Shown: positions 18,366-27,412, counted from the stretch's first letter. The stretch is 64,000 nucleotides of DNA from Phenylobacterium aquaticum (GCF_022695515.1 NZ_JALDPT010000027.1:1-64000), one strand, 5' to 3'. The notes: generated from the letters alone by a model not told the origin. A program made the numbers and translations.

Positions 18366-19673
18366 TCAGGCGGTCAGGCGCAGGCCGGGGCCGGACATCA
18401 GCTCCTCGATCCGGTCCGCCGCCGCCACCGCCCCATGCTCGCGCGACAAGCGGCGCGAGAGGTCCTCCGTGCGCGGCCCATAGGCGCCGTTCAGCAGGGC
18501 GCCAAGCTCCCGCGTCGCGGCGCCTGGCCGCCAGGCGCGATCGGCGAGCGACCGGCCTGCGCCCAGGCGGACCACGCGGGCGGCGTTGTCCGGCTGGTCG
18601 GCGAAGAAGGGGACCACCAGCTGCGGCTTGCCGGCGCGCAGGGCCTGGGCCGTGGTGCCCACCCCGCCGTGATGGACCACCGCGCAGGCTCTCGGAAACA
18701 GCAGGGAGTGCGGGGCGTATTCGGTGATCAGCACGTCCTCGCTGCGCGGCAGACGCCGGGCGGCGTCGGGGCCGACCAGCAGCACGGCGCGACGGCCCAG
18801 CTGGCGGGCGGCCTTGATGGCGACGTCGTAGAAGCGGCCGGGTTCCAGGGTCAGGGCCGAGCCCAGGGTGAAGACCAGGGGCGGCGGGCCGGAGTCGAGG
18901 AAGGCCGCCAGGGCCTCGGGCAGGCGCTCGGCGGCGCCGGCGCGGCGGTCATAGAAGCAGAAGCCGGTCATGGCGCAGTCGGGCGGGAAATCCGGCTGCA
19001 GAGACCCGAACAGGGGCGAATAGAGGGCCAGCGTGCCGAAGGGCGAGAACTGGCCTTCGAACAGGGGATTGGCGCTGCGCGGCAAGCCGAGCCGGGTGCG
19101 CATCTGCTGGAACTTGCCGGTCCAGGAGGCGGTGGCGAGCCGCACGACCCGCGCCAGGGCGGCGTCGGACCGGGCGCCGGTCATCCGCCGCAGGGTCTTG
19201 AGGGGCGGCAGGGTCGAGAGGATCGGCGGGTCATAGACCGACATGAAGGTGAAGGGCGCCAAGGCCGTGGACAGCCAGGGCAGGCCCCGCTTCTCGGCTG
19301 CCAGACGGGCGGCGAAGGCGGAGGTGTGGGTGACCACCAGGTCGGCGTCGACCGTGGCGGCCATCATGTCGTCGAAGGCGCGGCGCAGGAACGGCATGGC
19401 GATGCGGCGGACCGCGAACTCCAGCCCGCTCGACCCATGGGTGGCGCGCTGCACGATCTCGGGGGCGTCGAGGCCCAGCTCGCGGCGGACATCGTCGACG
19501 CCGGGTCGGACCAGGTGGAAGGCCAGGCCCTCGGCCTCGATGGCGGGCTGGAACTCGCGCTGGGTGGCGATGACCGGACGATGGCCGCGCGCCCGCAGCT
19601 CCAGGGCGATCGCGATGAACGGATTGAGGTCGCCCGCCGTCCCTGCCGTGGACAGGACGATCCTTCTCCCCAT
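18366..19673 (-). CDS. Glycosyltransferase, UGT/MGT-like (GT1 family)
   Basis: This 435-residue GT-B protein begins MGRRIVLSTAGTAGDLNPFIAIALEL, the N-terminal fold of sterol and macrolide glycosyltransferases. The C-terminal nucleotide-sugar site reads HSLLFPRACAVVHHGGVGTTAQALRAGKPQLVVPFFADQPDNA in the window. It probably glycosylates a lipid or small hydrophobic acceptor such as a sterol, carotenoid or macrolide. No signal peptide or membrane segment is evident. The start at 19673 has GGAG seven bases upstream; the frame is open to 19706. Confidence 0.85.
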   Translation of the reverse strand: MGRRIVLSTAGTAGDLNPFIAIALELRARGHRPVIATQREFQPAIEAEGLAFHLVRPGVDDVRRELGLDAPEIVQRATHGSSGLEFAVRRIAMPFLRRAFDDMMAATVDADLVVTHTSAFAARLAAEKRGLPWLSTALAPFTFMSVYDPPILSTLPPLKTLRRMTGARSDAALARVVRLATASWTGKFQQMRTRLGLPRSANPLFEGQFSPFGTLALYSPLFGSLQPDFPPDCAMTGFCFYDRRAGAAERLPEALAAFLDSGPPPLVFTLGSALTLEPGRFYDVAIKAARQLGRRAVLLVGPDAARRLPRSEDVLITEYAPHSLLFPRACAVVHHGGVGTTAQALRAGKPQLVVPFFADQPDNAARVVRLGAGRSLADRAWRPGAATRELGALLNGAYGPRTEDLSRRLSREHGAVAAADRIEELMSGPGLRLTA

Positions 19674-19877
19674 CGAGCCGCTCCATCCTGAAACGGCGCC
19701 CGTCACCGCATCGAAACCGGCGACCGACCCGTCGACCCCAAATGACCGGGCCGCTTCTTCGCGTGGTGTCTAAGATACTCGCGGCAGGATTTAGGCGTGT
19801 ATCCTTGACCTCCGTCAACCCACGTCCGAGGTGTGGCGCAGCATGGGCCCGCGAGCGGCGAGGCCCGCGAGGCCTGA

Positions 19878-20827
19878 ATGACCAAACCGCCCAAGGCGTT
19901 GATCAACGTCGTCATCCCGATCGTGCTGCTGACCGCGGCCGGCTACGTGCTGTGGCGCGAACTGCATCACACCTCGATCGCCGAGATCGCGGCGGCCGTG
20001 CGGACCTGGACGCCCGGCCAGCTGGTCGCGGCCGCGGCCCTGTCGCTCGGCGGCTATCTGTTCCTGGGGGTCAACGAGCAGATCGCCCTGCGCTGGTCCG
20101 GCTCGACCATCGGCTGGGTTCCCGGGGTCGGCGGATCCTTCATCTCCCACGCGCTCGCTAACACCCTGGGCATGACGATCTTCGTGGGCGGGGCGGTGCG
20201 GGCGGGCGTCTATGCCCGCTATGGCGTGACCGTGGCCCAGTCGGCGGTGGTCACTGTCTATGGCGCCCTCTCCTTCGGCCTGGGGCTGGCGGCCCTGGCG
20301 GGGGTGAGCTTCCTCTCGGCGCCCGCCGCCACCTTCGAGATTCTCGCGCGCCGGTGGTGCTGATGCGGATCATAGGCGGCCTGCTGGCGGCCGGCCCTAT
20401 CGCCTATCTGGCGGCCTGCGCCTTCGTCCGGCGCAAGGTGACGCTGATGGGCCAGGAGATCGCCTTCCCGCCCCTCTGGCTGGGCTTCGTGCAATTCGGC
20501 TTCGGCCTGGGCGACGTGGTGCTGTCGGCCGCCCTGATGTGGCTGCTGATCCCCGGCAATGAGCTCGGCTTCGCCACCTTCGCCAGCGGCTATCTGACCG
20601 CCATGTCGGCCGGCCTGTTCTCCGGCGTGCCCGGCGGGCTGGGCGTGTTCGAAGGCGCCCTGGTCGCCCTGTTGCCCCAGCTGCACCGGCCGGATCTCGC
20701 CGCCGCCATGCTCGGCTATCGCCTGTTCTACTATCTGCTGCCCCTGGCGATCTCGGCGGTGGCCCTCGCCGCTGACGCCGTCCTGCGGCCCCGCGCCGCC
20801 GCCGCCCCGACAGGAGACGCATCATGA
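19878..20827 (+). pseudogene. YbhN/UPF0104 family integral membrane protein, interrupted by a 1-base deletion
   Basis: The first frame (19878 to about 20351) gives an N-terminal TM helix and LGGYLFLGVNEQIALRW, then HALANTLGMTIFVGGAVRAGVYARYGV, typical of the lysylphosphatidylglycerol-synthetase-like TM family. The second frame (to 20827) continues with MRIIGGLLAAGPIAYL and SAGLFSGVPGGLGVFEGAL, the conserved family motif. Adding one C to the CC at 20351-20352 joins them as ARPVVLMRIIG and yields 316 residues with about 8 helices. The function of such YbhN proteins is unclear (lipid or flippase-like roles have been proposed). The stop overlaps the next gene by 4 bases. The break is probably a sequencing error. 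Confidence 0.82.
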
Positions 20828-21435
20828 CCCGCCTGACCACCCTCGAGGCCCTGGAGGCGATCTATGGCCCGACCAACGCCGCTTCGACGGTGAAGGAGCT
20901 GGATCACCTGAACGCCCCCTACCGGGCCTATATCGAGGCCTCGCCCTTCTGCGCCCTGGCCACCGTCGGACCGGAGGGGCTGGACTGCTCGCCGCGCGGC
21001 GACGCCGGCGGGGTGGTGCGGATCGCCGACGATCGCACCCTGATGATGCCGGACCGGCGGGGCAACAACCGCTGCGATTCGCTGCGCAATATCGTCCGCG
21101 ATCCGCGCGTCGCCCTGATGTTCATGATCCCCGGATCCAACACGACGCTCAGGGTCAATGGCCGGGCGGTCATCGAGACCGATCCCGCCCTGTTGGACAG
21201 CTTCATGATGGAGGGAAAGCCGCCGCGCTCGGTGGTCGTGGTCACCGTCGACGCGGTCTATTTCCAGTGCGCGCGGGCCCTGATGCGCGGCCAGGTCTGG
21301 AACCCGGAGACCTTTGTCGATCCGGCCAGCCTGCCGACCGCCGGACAGATGCTCGCCGCCGCCAGCGCAGGGGCTGTCGGCGGCGAGGCCTATGATCGCG
21401 AATGGCCGGAGCGGGCGAAGGCCTCGATGTGGTGA
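20824..21435 (+). CDS. Pyridoxamine 5'-phosphate oxidase-like FMN flavoprotein
   Basis: This 203-residue split-barrel protein of the MSMEG_1061-type PPOX family has ASPFCALATVGPEGLDCSPRGDAGGVV, then RTLMMPDRRGNNRCDSLRNI, which forms the FMN-phosphate site, and FQCARALMRGQVW near the C terminus. Family members bind FMN or F420 and reduce or oxidise small molecules; the substrate is unknown. ATGA overlap with the YbhN-like gene indicates co-translation. It converges on the acyl-CoA dehydrogenase gene. Confidence 0.85.
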   Translation: MTRLTTLEALEAIYGPTNAASTVKELDHLNAPYRAYIEASPFCALATVGPEGLDCSPRGDAGGVVRIADDRTLMMPDRRGNNRCDSLRNIVRDPRVALMFMIPGSNTTLRVNGRAVIETDPALLDSFMMEGKPPRSVVVVTVDAVYFQCARALMRGQVWNPETFVDPASLPTAGQMLAAASAGAVGGEAYDREWPERAKASMW

Positions 21436-21451
21436 GGCCCCGCCGCCGGAC

Positions 21452-22663
21452 CTAGGCCGAGTGGGTGCTGTCGGGCAGGCCCAGGATGCGCTTGGAGATG
21501 ATGTTGTTCTGGATCTCCACCGAGCCGCCATAGATCGACATGGCCTTGCCGGAGAGCCAGCCGCGCACCGCCTCGATCTCCTCCTTGGAGAAGCTCGCGC
21601 CGTCCCAGCCGAGGCCTTGGGCGCCCATGATCTCCAGCGTCAGCTCGGCGCGGGTCTGGGCGACATTGGTCGCGGAGTTCTTCAGCACCGAGGCGGCGTT
21701 GGTGGCGCCCGAGGCGCCCTTGGATTCCACGGCCGCGCGGGCCAGCGTCAGGCCGTGGACCTTGGCGTCCATCAGGTGACGGGTGAGCCGGGTGCGGAGG
21801 TCCGAATCGGCCAGGCGGCCCTCGGCGTCCTCGCCCACATAACGCTTGGCGATGTCCTGCAGCGGCGCGGCGCGGGCGCCGGAGGGCGCGCCCGTCTGGC
21901 TGGCGCGCTCGTGCTGCAGCAGGCGCTTGCCCACCGTCCAGCCGCGGTTCAGTTCGCCCAGCAGGGCGTCCTTCTCGGCGCGGGCGTCGGTGAAGAAGGT
22001 CTCGCAGAACGGCGAGGCGCCGGCGATGAGCGCGATCGGCTTGGGCTCGATGGCGGCCTGGTTCATGTCGATCAGCATGAAGGAGATGCCGTCGTGCTTC
22101 TTGGCCGAGAAGTCCGTGCGGACCAGGGCCCCGCACCATTGCGACCACTGGGCGCCGGAGGTCCAGGTCTTCTGGCCGTTGATCTTCCAGTGATCGCCGG
22201 CGTCCTCGGCCTTCATCTGCAGGGAGGCGAGGTCGGAGCCGGCGTTGGGCTCCGAGTAGCCGACGCACCAGCGGACGTCGCCGCGGACGATCGGCGGGAT
22301 GTGCTTCTGCTTCTGGGCCTCGGTGCCATAGTCGAGGATGGTCGGGCCGATCATGGTCACGCCCATGCCGAAGGTCAGCGGATTGAAGGCGCCGGCCTTG
22401 ACCATTTCCTGCTGCAGGACGCGGGCCTGCATGGGGGTGAGCCCGCCGCCGCCGTATTCCTTCGGCCAGGTGGGGGTGCCCCAGCCCTTGGCGCCGATCC
22501 GCTGCTTCCAGAGCAGCAGGTCGCCTTCCGGCTTCAGCCCTTCCATCATGGCCATGGCGAGCGCCGCCTTGCCCTTCAGCGAGGCCGGGAAGTTCTCCTC
22601 CAGCCACGTGCGCGCCTCGGCGCGGAAGTCCTCGAGTTCGAGGTCGCCTCCGAAATCGGCCAT
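21452..22663 (-). CDS. Acyl-CoA dehydrogenase
   Basis: This 403-residue flavoprotein of the large-subunit type, seen in steroid and branched or aromatic acyl-CoA catabolism, has GWGTPTWPKEYGGGGLTPMQ, VGYSEPNAGSDLASLQ (FAD-binding), WKINGQKTWTSGAQWS and a C-terminal YGGSVEIQNNIISKRILGLP. Such enzymes introduce a 2,3-double bond and pass electrons to ETF, whose genes are at 37.2-38.9 kb. A GGAG-like site precedes the ATG at 22663. Exact acyl chain specificity is not determined. Confidence 0.9.
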   Translation of the reverse strand: MADFGGDLELEDFRAEARTWLEENFPASLKGKAALAMAMMEGLKPEGDLLLWKQRIGAKGWGTPTWPKEYGGGGLTPMQARVLQQEMVKAGAFNPLTFGMGVTMIGPTILDYGTEAQKQKHIPPIVRGDVRWCVGYSEPNAGSDLASLQMKAEDAGDHWKINGQKTWTSGAQWSQWCGALVRTDFSAKKHDGISFMLIDMNQAAIEPKPIALIAGASPFCETFFTDARAEKDALLGELNRGWTVGKRLLQHERASQTGAPSGARAAPLQDIAKRYVGEDAEGRLADSDLRTRLTRHLMDAKVHGLTLARAAVESKGASGATNAASVLKNSATNVAQTRAELTLEIMGAQGLGWDGASFSKEEIEAVRGWLSGKAMSIYGGSVEIQNNIISKRILGLPDSTHSA

Positions 22664-22762
22664 GGTGATATCTCCCGTCAGAACCGTGATCTCTTGCGCC
22701 CCACCTTAGGCTTGCCCGCGCCAGGAACAAGATTCACCCAAGGTAAGGCCGGCGCGACAACG

Positions 22763-22786
22763 TTGACTCAGGTTCGCCGCTGATGT
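22763..22786 (+). promoter_or_regulatory. Candidate promoter of the DAHP synthase leader transcript
   Basis: TTGACT (22763-22768), ten bases, then GCTGATGT (22779-22786), resembling the Caulobacter housekeeping promoter form TTGACG-N10-14-GCTANAWC. It would start transcription near 22793, just before the leader peptide start. Confidence 0.45.
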
Positions 22787-22799
22787 TTGGGTGTCGGCG

Positions 22800-22880
22800 A
22801 TGAACCTCCGCGCCCAATATTCCTATTGGTACTTTAGCTTTCCGATGCCGCTGGCGGAGGAAGGGGTTCGTTTGACGTGA
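22800..22880 (+). CDS. Aromatic amino-acid leader peptide of the DAHP synthase gene
   Basis: A 26-codon frame from ATG 22800 to TGA 22878-22880 encodes QYSYWYFSF at residues 6-14: three Tyr, one Trp and two Phe within eight codons, next to the terminator hairpin and the DAHP synthase gene. The composition is what ribosome-stalling leader peptides show, so uncharged tRNA for Tyr, Trp or Phe would stall translation at 22818-22841. The ribosome-binding site is weak (GGGTG). An in-frame GTG at 22791 is an alternative start. The frame has no other recognisable function. Confidence 0.8.
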   Translation: MNLRAQYSYWYFSFPMPLAEEGVRLT

Positions 22881-22916
22881 AGACGTCCTGAACAGACACC
22901 CACCCAGCCGCCAGCG
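22849..22916 (+). promoter_or_regulatory. Antiterminator pairing of the attenuator
   Basis: CGCTGGCGG (22849-22857), inside the leader-peptide frame just after the aromatic codons, is the exact 9-base complement of CCGCCAGCG (22908-22916), the 5' arm of the terminator. Pairing of the two would prevent the terminator stem. A ribosome reaching the stop at 22880 would cover the first arm and allow termination; one stalled at the aromatic codons would leave it free. Confidence 0.75.
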
Positions 22917-22933
22917 TTCCTGGCGGCTTTTTT
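22906..22933 (+). terminator. Attenuator (rho-independent terminator) ahead of DAHP synthase
   Basis: A perfect 9-bp stem AGCCGCCAG (22906-22914) with CTGGCGGCT (22920-22928), five-base loop, then six Ts (22928-22933). It lies between the leader peptide and the coding start at 22977, in the same transcript, so it acts as an attenuator rather than ending an upstream gene (the upstream gene is on the other strand). Confidence 0.85.
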
Positions 22934-22976
22934 ATTGGCCGCCGGCGCTGGCTCTTCTCCACGAAGGAAGCCCGCC

Positions 22977-24071
22977 ATGCCCGCCACCACCGACGATCTT
23001 CGGATCCGCACCATCCGCGAACTCAGTCCGCCCGCCGAGGTGATGGCCGAGATCGTGCGCACGCCCCAGGCCAGCGTCACGGTCCAGGCCGCCCGCCACG
23101 CGGTCCACCGCATCCTGACCGGCGAGGACGATCGCCTGGTGGTGGTGATCGGCCCCTGCTCGATCCACGATCCCAAGGCGGCGCTGGAATACGCCCAGCT
23201 GGTCGCCGACGCCCGCGCCCGGCTGGGCGGGGACCTGGAGATCCTGATGCGGGTCTATTTCGAGAAGCCCAGGACCACGGTGGGATGGAAGGGGCTGATC
23301 AACGACCCGCACCTGGACGGCAGCTTCCGCATCGACGAGGGCCTGCGGATGGCGCGCAGCCTGCTGCTGGAGGTCAATGACATGGGCGTGCCGGCGGCCT
23401 GCGAATTCCTGGACGTGATCACCCCGCAATACATCGCCGACCTGGTGGGCTGGGGCGCGATCGGGGCGCGGACGACGGAAAGCCAGATCCACCGCGAACT
23501 GGCGTCGGGCCTGTCCTGTCCCGTGGGCTTCAAGAACGGCACGGACGGCAATATCCGCATCGCCATCGACGCCATCAAGGCCGCCAGCCAGCCGCACCAT
23601 TTCCTGGCCGTGACCAAGGAGGGCCGCTCGGCCATCGCCGCGACCAGCGGCAACGGCGACTGCCATGTCGTGCTGCGCGGCGGCCGGGCGCCGAACTATG
23701 ACGCGCTCAACGTCGCGGCCGCCTGCGGGGAGATCGCCGCCCAGGGGCTGAAGCCGATGGTGATGGTCGATGCGAGCCACGCCAACAGCTCCAAGAACCC
23801 GGAGAACCAGCCCAAGGTGCTGGAGGACGTGGCGGCCCAGGTGGCCGGCGGCGACGTGCGGATCATCGGGGTGATGGTGGAAAGCCACCTGGTCGCCGGC
23901 CGCCAGGATCTGACGCCCGGCAAGCCCCTGACCTATGGCCAGTCCATCACCGACGGCTGCATCGACTGGCCGACCTCGCTGAAGGCCCTGGAGGGCCTGG
24001 CCAAGGCGGTGCGCGCCCGACGCGGCCTACGGATCGCCGGCGCCAGGCTCGAGGCGCGCGTGGAGGCCTGA
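22977..24071 (+). CDS. aroF: 3-deoxy-7-phosphoheptulonate (DAHP) synthase, class I
   Basis: This 364-residue type I-alpha enzyme condenses phosphoenolpyruvate and erythrose 4-phosphate in the first step of the shikimate pathway to Phe, Tyr and Trp. Visible signatures are VVVIGPCSIHDPKAALEYA, MRVYFEKPRTTVGWKGLINDP, the ARTTESQIHRELASGLSCPVGFKNGTDG block and VDASHANSSKNP. The start at 22977 has AAGGAAG about eight bases upstream. It is preceded by an aromatic leader peptide and attenuator, so its expression should rise when charged Tyr/Trp/Phe tRNAs fall. Which aromatic amino acid inhibits the enzyme cannot be told reliably. The symbol aroF is chosen for the family; aroG is equally possible. 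Confidence 0.93.
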   Translation: MPATTDDLRIRTIRELSPPAEVMAEIVRTPQASVTVQAARHAVHRILTGEDDRLVVVIGPCSIHDPKAALEYAQLVADARARLGGDLEILMRVYFEKPRTTVGWKGLINDPHLDGSFRIDEGLRMARSLLLEVNDMGVPAACEFLDVITPQYIADLVGWGAIGARTTESQIHRELASGLSCPVGFKNGTDGNIRIAIDAIKAASQPHHFLAVTKEGRSAIAATSGNGDCHVVLRGGRAPNYDALNVAAACGEIAAQGLKPMVMVDASHANSSKNPENQPKVLEDVAAQVAGGDVRIIGVMVESHLVAGRQDLTPGKPLTYGQSITDGCIDWPTSLKALEGLAKAVRARRGLRIAGARLEARVEA

Positions 24072-24098
24072 TCCCGAACCGGGCGGCGGCCGTGGCGC

Positions 24099-24851
24099 TC
24101 AGGCGCAGAGCGGCCAGCCGCCCATGTCCAGGTGCAGATGGTCTGAGTGTTCCTTGTTGTAGTCGGGCGACAGCACGGTGATGAACACCTGGCAGCCGCC
24201 GTCCCGGACCTTGCGCAGGAACTGGCCCTTCGGTCCGGGATCGGCCCAGTCGTGGGCCACCGTCACCTGGCCGCCGTCGGCCAGGCGAAAGCCGGCCAGG
24301 TCCAGGGCGTTGGCGGTGGCGTGCTCGCTCAAGGGGCCCTCGGGGCGGCCATAGATCCGGCGGCAGGCATAGCTGCCATAGTGGTCGAGGCCGACCACGC
24401 CCTGGCCCAGGATCTCGAAGGCGGCGGGCTGCACCACCTGGCGCTCCCAGATGGAGACGGCCAGCGCCTCCTTGCAGGTCATGGGGGCGTCGGCGGGCCG
24501 CAGCGGCGCCATGCCGGCGGTGATCTGCAGGGCGCCGTCAAGCTGGCAGGCCGAGGCGGTCTGGCGGGCCGGCACGGCGGTGAACACCACCCCGCCCTGG
24601 CTCAGCACCTGGCGGCAGGCGGCGGGGTCGGCGCCGGTGCGGGCCGCCTTGGCGCGGGTGGCGACCCCGACGGGATCGATGACGCTCAGCGGCTTCCACA
24701 GCAGGTGCTGGGGGGCGATGGTCCGGTCGGCGACCAGGGCCATGATCGCCACCAGGATCCACAACAGGACGAGCCCCACCAGCCGGGCCAGCAGGGTCTG
24801 GCGCCTGGCGTGGTGCTCGATCTTGGGGTGGCGGGGAACGCGGTAGGCCAT
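24099..24851 (-). CDS. Extensin-like protein (Extensin_C domain), membrane anchored
   Basis: This 250-residue protein has one hydrophobic segment at about 21-42 after a basic N terminus, so it is likely anchored in the inner membrane with a periplasmic domain. The Extensin_C region carries SEHATANALDLAGFRL and a C-terminal HSDHLHLDMGG, with His/Asp residues arranged as in VanY/M15-like zinc peptidases. Cysteine pairs (CRQVLS, ASACQL, MTCKEA, YACRR, GGCQVF) suggest disulfides. A role in peptidoglycan processing is inferred from the fold, not shown. Confidence 0.85.
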   Translation of the reverse strand: MAYRVPRHPKIEHHARRQTLLARLVGLVLLWILVAIMALVADRTIAPQHLLWKPLSVIDPVGVATRAKAARTGADPAACRQVLSQGGVVFTAVPARQTASACQLDGALQITAGMAPLRPADAPMTCKEALAVSIWERQVVQPAAFEILGQGVVGLDHYGSYACRRIYGRPEGPLSEHATANALDLAGFRLADGGQVTVAHDWADPGPKGQFLRKVRDGGCQVFITVLSPDYNKEHSDHLHLDMGGWPLCA

Positions 24852-25088
24852 CGGGGCTCAGGCTGCGGATCGGATCGACGCCAGACTAGCACGGCGCGGG
24901 GCGATCGGGGCCCGTCCGGGCGGCGGGGAGACGAATGACGCCCGGAATAAACATCTGGGCGTCGACAACTTGAAAAGGATCATCCAGTACAACGCCCGCC
25001 TCATCCAGACGGCGACCCCGCGCCCCCCTTGCGGATGCAAGCGGCGCACATCAGGTTCCGTAAGACGACGACACGGAGTGACGAGACC

Positions 25089-25697
25089 ATGCGCGACTGG
25101 CGACTGGACGACGAAGAAGAGGGCGAAGGCGCCGACAAGCCCGACATGCCGATGACGGCGGGGCCGGTGCAGAACGCGCTCTTCAAGTCGCGCACGGTGC
25201 TGATCTTCGGCGAAATCAACATGCGCCTGGCCGAGCGGGTGACCGCCCAGCTGCTGGCGCTGGCGGCCAAGTCGGACGACGACATCCGGGTGATCATCAA
25301 CTCGCCCGGCGGTCACGTGGAGAGCGGCGACACCATCCACGACATGATCCGCTTCTGCGGCCCCAAGGTGAAGATGATCGGCACCGGCTGGGTCGCCAGC
25401 GCCGGCGCCCACATCTATCTGGGCGCGGCCAAGGAAAACCGGCTGTGCCTGCCCAACACCCGCTTCCTGCTGCACCAGCCCTCGGGCGGCGTGCGCGGCC
25501 AGGCCTCGGACATCGAGATCGAGGCCGAGGAGATCGTGAAGATGCGCGTGCGCGTCAACCGCATGATCGCCAAGGAAACTGGGCAGCCCTACGAGAAGAT
25601 CGTCAAGGACACCCAGCGCAACTTCTGGATCGGAGCCGAGGACGCCGTGGCCTATGGCCTGGTCTCCAAGGTGATCAACCGCGCCGAGGAAGCCTAA
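25089..25697 (+). CDS. ClpP-family serine protease with an altered catalytic triad
   Basis: This 202-residue ClpP-fold protein has a charged N terminus ([13 protein letters not shown]) in place of the usual propeptide. Conserved features are [18 protein letters not shown], nucleophile Ser104 ([13 protein letters not shown], where classic ClpP has MAASMGA) and His129 ([10 protein letters not shown]). At the position of the third triad residue it has Asn178 (DTQRNFW) where classic ClpP has Asp. Such second ClpP-like proteins exist in alphaproteobacteria beside the canonical clpP-clpX pair; partner ATPase and activity are unknown. GGAG lies ten bases before the ATG at 25089. It ends three bases before the glucosidase gene. 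Confidence 0.85.
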   Translation: MRDWRLDDEEEGEGADKPDMPMTAGPVQNALFKSRTVLIFGEINMRLAERVTAQLLALAAKSDDDIRVIINSPGGHVESGDTIHDMIRFCGPKVKMIGTGWVASAGAHIYLGAAKENRLCLPNTRFLLHQPSGGVRGQASDIEIEAEEIVKMRVRVNRMIAKETGQPYEKIVKDTQRNFWIGAEDAVAYGLVSKVINRAEEA

Positions 25698-25700
25698 GCG

Positions 25701-27317
25701 ATGGCGGCCGCGCCCTGGTGGAAAGGCGCGGTCGTCTATCACATCTACGTCCGGAGCTTCTTTGACTCCGACGGCGACGGCCACGGGGATCTCGCCGGCG
25801 TGGCCGCCAAGCTCGACTACATCGAAAGCCTGGGCGTCGACGCCATCTGGCTGTCGCCGATCCACCCCTCGCCCAATCGCGACTGGGGCTATGACGTCTC
25901 CGACTATGAGGGCGTCCATCCCGACTACGGGACCCTGGACGACCTGACCGCCCTGGTCGACGCGGCCCACGCCCGCGGCATCAAGGTGATGCTGGATGAG
26001 GTCCTGGCCCATACCTCCGACGAGCACGCCTGGTTCGCCGAGAGCCGCGACGGCGGCCCGGACGGCCCCAAGGCGGACTGGTACGTCTGGGCCGATCCGG
26101 CCCCGGACGGCACCGCCCCCAACAACTGGCTCAGCGTGTTCGGCGGCCCGGCCTGGGCCTATCAGCCGGCGCGCCGCCAGCACTATCATCATAAGTTCCT
26201 GCGCCAGCAGCCCAAGCTGTCCTGGATCAACCCGGACGCCAAGGAAGCCGCCATCTCGGTGCTGGACTACTGGCTGGACAAGGGGATCGACGGCTTCCGC
26301 CTGGATGTCGCCGGCACCTTCCTGCACGACGAAAAGCTGACGCCCAATCCAGCCGTGCCGGCCGGCGAGCGGACCCGCCATCACTGGGCCCACGCCTCGG
26401 AGATGCAGCGGCATCTCTACGATTCCAACCTGCCCGAGAACATCCCGCTGCTGGACGAGATCCGCCGCCGGGTGGACGCCCACAACGGTAGGAACGGCGG
26501 CGACCGCTTCGTGTTCGGCGAATTCTCGGAGGAGGAGGAGCGCTGCGGCGCCTATTGCACGCCCCAGGACGGGCTGCACTCGGCCTACACCTTCGTGCTG
26601 CTGCATGCGCGCAAGCTGGGCGCCAAGGTGTTCCGCGAGCACTTCGAGACACTCGCCCGCCATCCGGGCCACTGGCCCTGCATCTCGTTCTGCAACCACG
26701 ACATTCCGCGCACCGCCACGCGCTTCGGCGGCGGCGACGCCGTGGCGCGCCTGATGTTCGGCCTGCTGCTCACCCTGAAGGGCACCACGCTCATCTATCA
26801 GGGCGAGGAACTCGGCCTGCCCGAGGCCCAGAGCCTGACCCGCGAGGAAATCCGCGATCCGGTCGGCGACCTCTACTGGCCGATCGCCAAGGGCCGGGAT
26901 GGGTCCCGCACCCCCATGCCCTGGGCGCCGGGGGAAAACCTCGGCTTCTCGCCGGCCAAGCCCTGGCTGCCGTCGGCGCCGGAGCACGCCGGCCTGACCG
27001 TGGCCGCGCAAGACTCCGACGCCGGCTCGATGCTGGCCTTCAGCCGGGCCATGATCGCCCTGCGCCGCGGCTCGGCCGCGCTGACCCGCGGCGAGATCGG
27101 CATGGTCGAGGCGCCCGAACCGATCCTGGCCTTCACCCGCGCCGAGGGCGACGAGACGGTGCTCTGCGTCTTCAACATGAGCGGCGAGGCCCAAAGCTTC
27201 GCCGATCCGCGGCTCAAGGGCGCGACCATCGCCGCGCCCGGCGCCGGGACGGCGGCGCTCGCCGGGGTGACCCTGAGCCTAGGTCCCCACGCCTTCCGCA
27301 TTCTGGAACTGGCTTGA
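25701..27317 (+). CDS. Alpha-glucosidase, glycoside hydrolase family 13
   Basis: This 538-residue GH13 enzyme has YHIYVRSFFDSDGDGHGDL, WLSPIHPSPNRDWGYDVSDY, nucleophile Asp202 (GFRLDVAGTF), acid/base Glu274 (FVFGEFSEEE) and the transition-state Asp334 (FCNHDIPR). A C-terminal beta domain follows from about 440. It lacks a signal peptide, so it should act on cytoplasmic maltose, isomaltose, trehalose-like or sucrose substrates taken up by transporters. It starts three bases after the ClpP gene, so the two are probably co-transcribed, although no functional link is evident. Confidence 0.92.
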   Translation: MAAAPWWKGAVVYHIYVRSFFDSDGDGHGDLAGVAAKLDYIESLGVDAIWLSPIHPSPNRDWGYDVSDYEGVHPDYGTLDDLTALVDAAHARGIKVMLDEVLAHTSDEHAWFAESRDGGPDGPKADWYVWADPAPDGTAPNNWLSVFGGPAWAYQPARRQHYHHKFLRQQPKLSWINPDAKEAAISVLDYWLDKGIDGFRLDVAGTFLHDEKLTPNPAVPAGERTRHHWAHASEMQRHLYDSNLPENIPLLDEIRRRVDAHNGRNGGDRFVFGEFSEEEERCGAYCTPQDGLHSAYTFVLLHARKLGAKVFREHFETLARHPGHWPCISFCNHDIPRTATRFGGGDAVARLMFGLLLTLKGTTLIYQGEELGLPEAQSLTREEIRDPVGDLYWPIAKGRDGSRTPMPWAPGENLGFSPAKPWLPSAPEHAGLTVAAQDSDAGSMLAFSRAMIALRRGSAALTRGEIGMVEAPEPILAFTRAEGDETVLCVFNMSGEAQSFADPRLKGATIAAPGAGTAALAGVTLSLGPHAFRILELA

Positions 27318-27412
27318 GCGGGCTTGCGCTCGATCAAGGCGCTGGGACGATGAGGCGGCTCGATAGGCGGCTGCGGCTTTCGCCGCCGAGGCCCAGGGAC
27401 TAAAACGACGCC

